Shown: in pieces, positions 5,412-6,178 of the stretch
Layout: each line of letters begins with the position of its first letter
Position numbering within the stretch: position 1 is the first letter of the stretch
NCBI GenBank assembly: GCA_964570285.1
Contig: CAZMXP010000100.1
Coordinates: 1 to 6,178, forward strand
From: CAZMXP01 sp964570285
GTDB lineage: Bacteria; Planctomycetota; PLA2
Direction of reading: 5' to 3'
Length of the DNA: 6,178 nt
The notes under the pieces: generated by a model
What the model was told of the DNA's origin: nothing
Databases searched by the model: none
What the model saw: only the letters and a program-made list of their open reading frames with translations
Position numbers and translations under genes: made by a program

Positions 5412-5439
5412 TTCCCAGCCTCTTGAGAGCGGCCGGGAA
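5412..5439 (-). promoter_or_regulatory. Hairpin covering the rny ribosome binding region
   Basis: On the minus strand TTCCCGGCC (5439-5431) pairs with GGCTGGGAA (5420-5412) as nine pairs including one G·U, around a ten-base loop. The 3' arm ends two bases before the rny ATG and contains the only Shine-Dalgarno-like bases. If it forms it would limit ribosome access and make rny translation dependent on opening of this stem. Confidence 0.5.
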
Positions 5440-5467
5440 CCAAAGAAGGACCGCCTGTCTATGTCAA
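5439..5467 (-). promoter_or_regulatory. Weak candidate promoter for rny
   Basis: A perfect -35 TTGACA (5467-5462) stands 17 bp before TTTGGT (5444-5439), which matches the -10 consensus at only 3 of 6 bases. A start near 5432 would remove half of the start-proximal hairpin. An alternative is the extended -10 TGCTAGGAT at 5571-5563, with no good -35, which would give a leader of about 145 bases. I cannot decide between them. Confidence 0.25.
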
Positions 5468-5506
5468 GCTCTGTCCCGTGCGCGGTCGCCCCGGGCAGGC
5501 CTTCTT
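5443..5506 (-). repeat. Long-arm inverted repeat in the rny leader
   Basis: AAGAAGGCCTGCC (minus, 5506-5494) and GGCGGTCCTTCTT (5455-5443) can pair at 12 of 13 positions, one being U·G, with a single C-U mismatch. The loop is 38 bases and contains the TTGACA. Next to the start-proximal hairpin it would give the rny leader two consecutive stems. Confidence 0.5.
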
Positions 5507-5532
5507 CAGATCCCGATCTATTGCATGATCGT

Positions 5533-5550
5533 CCGGCCCACGAGGGCCGG
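5533..5550 (-). terminator. GC hairpin between the unknown gene and rny, possible weak terminator
   Basis: CCGGCCC pairs perfectly with GGGCCGG around a four-base loop, 86 bases after the stop of the upstream gene. No U-tract follows on the minus strand, so it is either a factor-dependent or inefficient terminator for that gene or the first stem of the rny leader. On the plus strand it is not followed by T either. Confidence 0.35.
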
Positions 5551-5636
5551 GCGTTGGCCCCTATCCTAGCACCACGGCCCTTCGAAGGGGCGAGGCGCGG
5601 GAGCAGCCCGGCGCGACCGTGGAGCGGGCGGGCAGG

Positions 5637-6178
5637 CTAGGGCGAGGTCGCCTTCCACGTCAGCCTGCCGTCCGGTTCCACCACCGCGTTGCGGGCCACG
5701 TCGGCGAGCCACCCCTCGAGCCCGACCTTCGCCACGAGCACGGAGTGCCCCCCCTTCGGGAAGGGGATCGACTCGATGGGCGGGCGGGTGCTCGTCGAGG
5801 CGCCCTCGCGGAACCGCAACTCCACGGCGTCCTTGTCGCGCAGGCAGAAGAGATCCAACTCCTTGCACAGCAAGGAGTTGAGCATCTGTTGGTTCAGATA
5901 GCGTCCGACCCTGGCGTCGCGCAGCGTGCCCGAAGGTCCGATCTCGCCGAAATCGAGGATCTCGTAGATCTCCTCGCCCTGCGCCTGCCCGAGCAGGCGG
6001 TTCAACATCAGCCTCACCTTGCGCTTGTCCCGCGCGGTGAGCGCGCCCGGGACGGGTTCCTTGGGCGGGGGCGGGATGACGCCCATCTCCCTCGCCGCGT
6101 TCTTGATCGCCTCGGGATCCCCCTGCTTCTCTTCGATGCGCTGCTTCAGGAACATCTCGTAGACGCTCTCGCGCTCGC
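5637..6178 (-). CDS. Unrecognised protein, C-terminal 179 residues (cut by window edge)
   Basis: I do not recognise this family. The frame is open to the right edge and ends at TAG 5639-5637. An internal ATG at 6155 has no good Shine-Dalgarno sequence and the residues before it (ERESVYE) continue the same charged helical character, so the true start is probably outside the window. Visible parts are a charged helical segment (MFLKQRIEEKQGDPEAIKNA), a Pro-rich linker (VIPPPPKEPVPG), a basic helix (ARDKRKVRLMLNRLLGQA) and a mixed alpha/beta C-terminal part with LLCKELDLFCLRDKDAVELRF and HSVLVAKVGLEGWLADVA. There are no transmembrane segments, and the two Cys residues show no zinc spacing. It is on the same strand as rny but separated by about 230 bp with a hairpin, so it is probably a separate transcription unit. 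In many genomes zapA or 5-formyltetrahydrofolate cyclo-ligase occupies this position; this protein resembles neither. Confidence 0.75.
   Translation of the reverse strand, partial: ERESVYEMFLKQRIEEKQGDPEAIKNAAREMGVIPPPPKEPVPGALTARDKRKVRLMLNRLLGQAQGEEIYEILDFGEIGPSGTLRDARVGRYLNQQMLNSLLCKELDLFCLRDKDAVELRFREGASTSTRPPIESIPFPKGGHSVLVAKVGLEGWLADVARNAVVEPDGRLTWKATSP

Noticed and set aside
3071..5443. A single minus-strand frame of 790 codons suggesting an rny-ymdB-like fusion
   Set aside because: Only its last 259 residues are protein-like (YmdB). The part opposite rny is Arg/Gly/Pro-rich shadow in a different frame from the true RNase Y, and the GTGA overlap explains the junction.
5578..5589. Palindrome CCCTTCGAAGGG
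   Set aside because: A self-complementary 12-mer, but as a hairpin it has only four pairs with a four-base loop. It is too weak to call without other support.
5410..5636. 6S RNA (ssrS) upstream of rny
   Set aside because: Stems are present, but I could not identify the closing stem and central bubble typical of 6S RNA, so it is left as an unassigned structured leader.

Overview
The window is very GC-rich and every convincing gene lies on the minus strand, so it reads right to left. Four stretches are ordinary bacterial housekeeping DNA or its neighbour. From the right edge they are the C-terminal part of an unrecognised protein, the RNase Y gene (rny), a YmdB-type metallophosphoesterase (ymdB) and the N-terminal 258 residues of the exonuclease VII large subunit (xseA), which runs off the left edge. 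RNase Y and ymdB overlap by four bases and must be one transcription unit. An rny-ymdB-xseA neighbourhood is common in GC-rich Gram-negative phyla such as deltaproteobacterial or Myxococcota-like lineages and related uncultured groups. I cannot name the organism more precisely.

Between ymdB and xseA, about 2.3 kb of accessory DNA appears to have been inserted. It starts after a GC-hairpin terminator behind ymdB. Next comes a compact HigB-HigA toxin-antitoxin pair (toxin first, antitoxin second). A gene-free stretch of roughly 480 bp follows, holding the remains of an insertion sequence: near-identical inverted ends, a transposase C-terminal stub, and a perfect 14-bp palindrome. After a four-copy heptamer repeat comes a second two-gene module: a small unrecognised protein that overlaps a nucleotidyltransferase-fold protein of the AbiEii/MNT-like superfamily. 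xseA follows after a 129-bp gap.

The accessory block therefore contains one clear toxin-antitoxin system, one possible toxin-antitoxin or defence-type gene pair, and mobile-element debris. This is what repeated insertion at a permissive point between two conserved genes would leave. The most useful second-look items are the possibly leaderless toxin transcript, the overlapping nucleotidyltransferase pair with two competing starts, the IS-derived palindrome cluster, a metal-ligand substitution in YmdB, and the strongly structured leader of the RNase Y gene. In that leader a hairpin ends two bases before the start codon. I found no clearly new biological system. No tRNA, rRNA or CRISPR array is visible.
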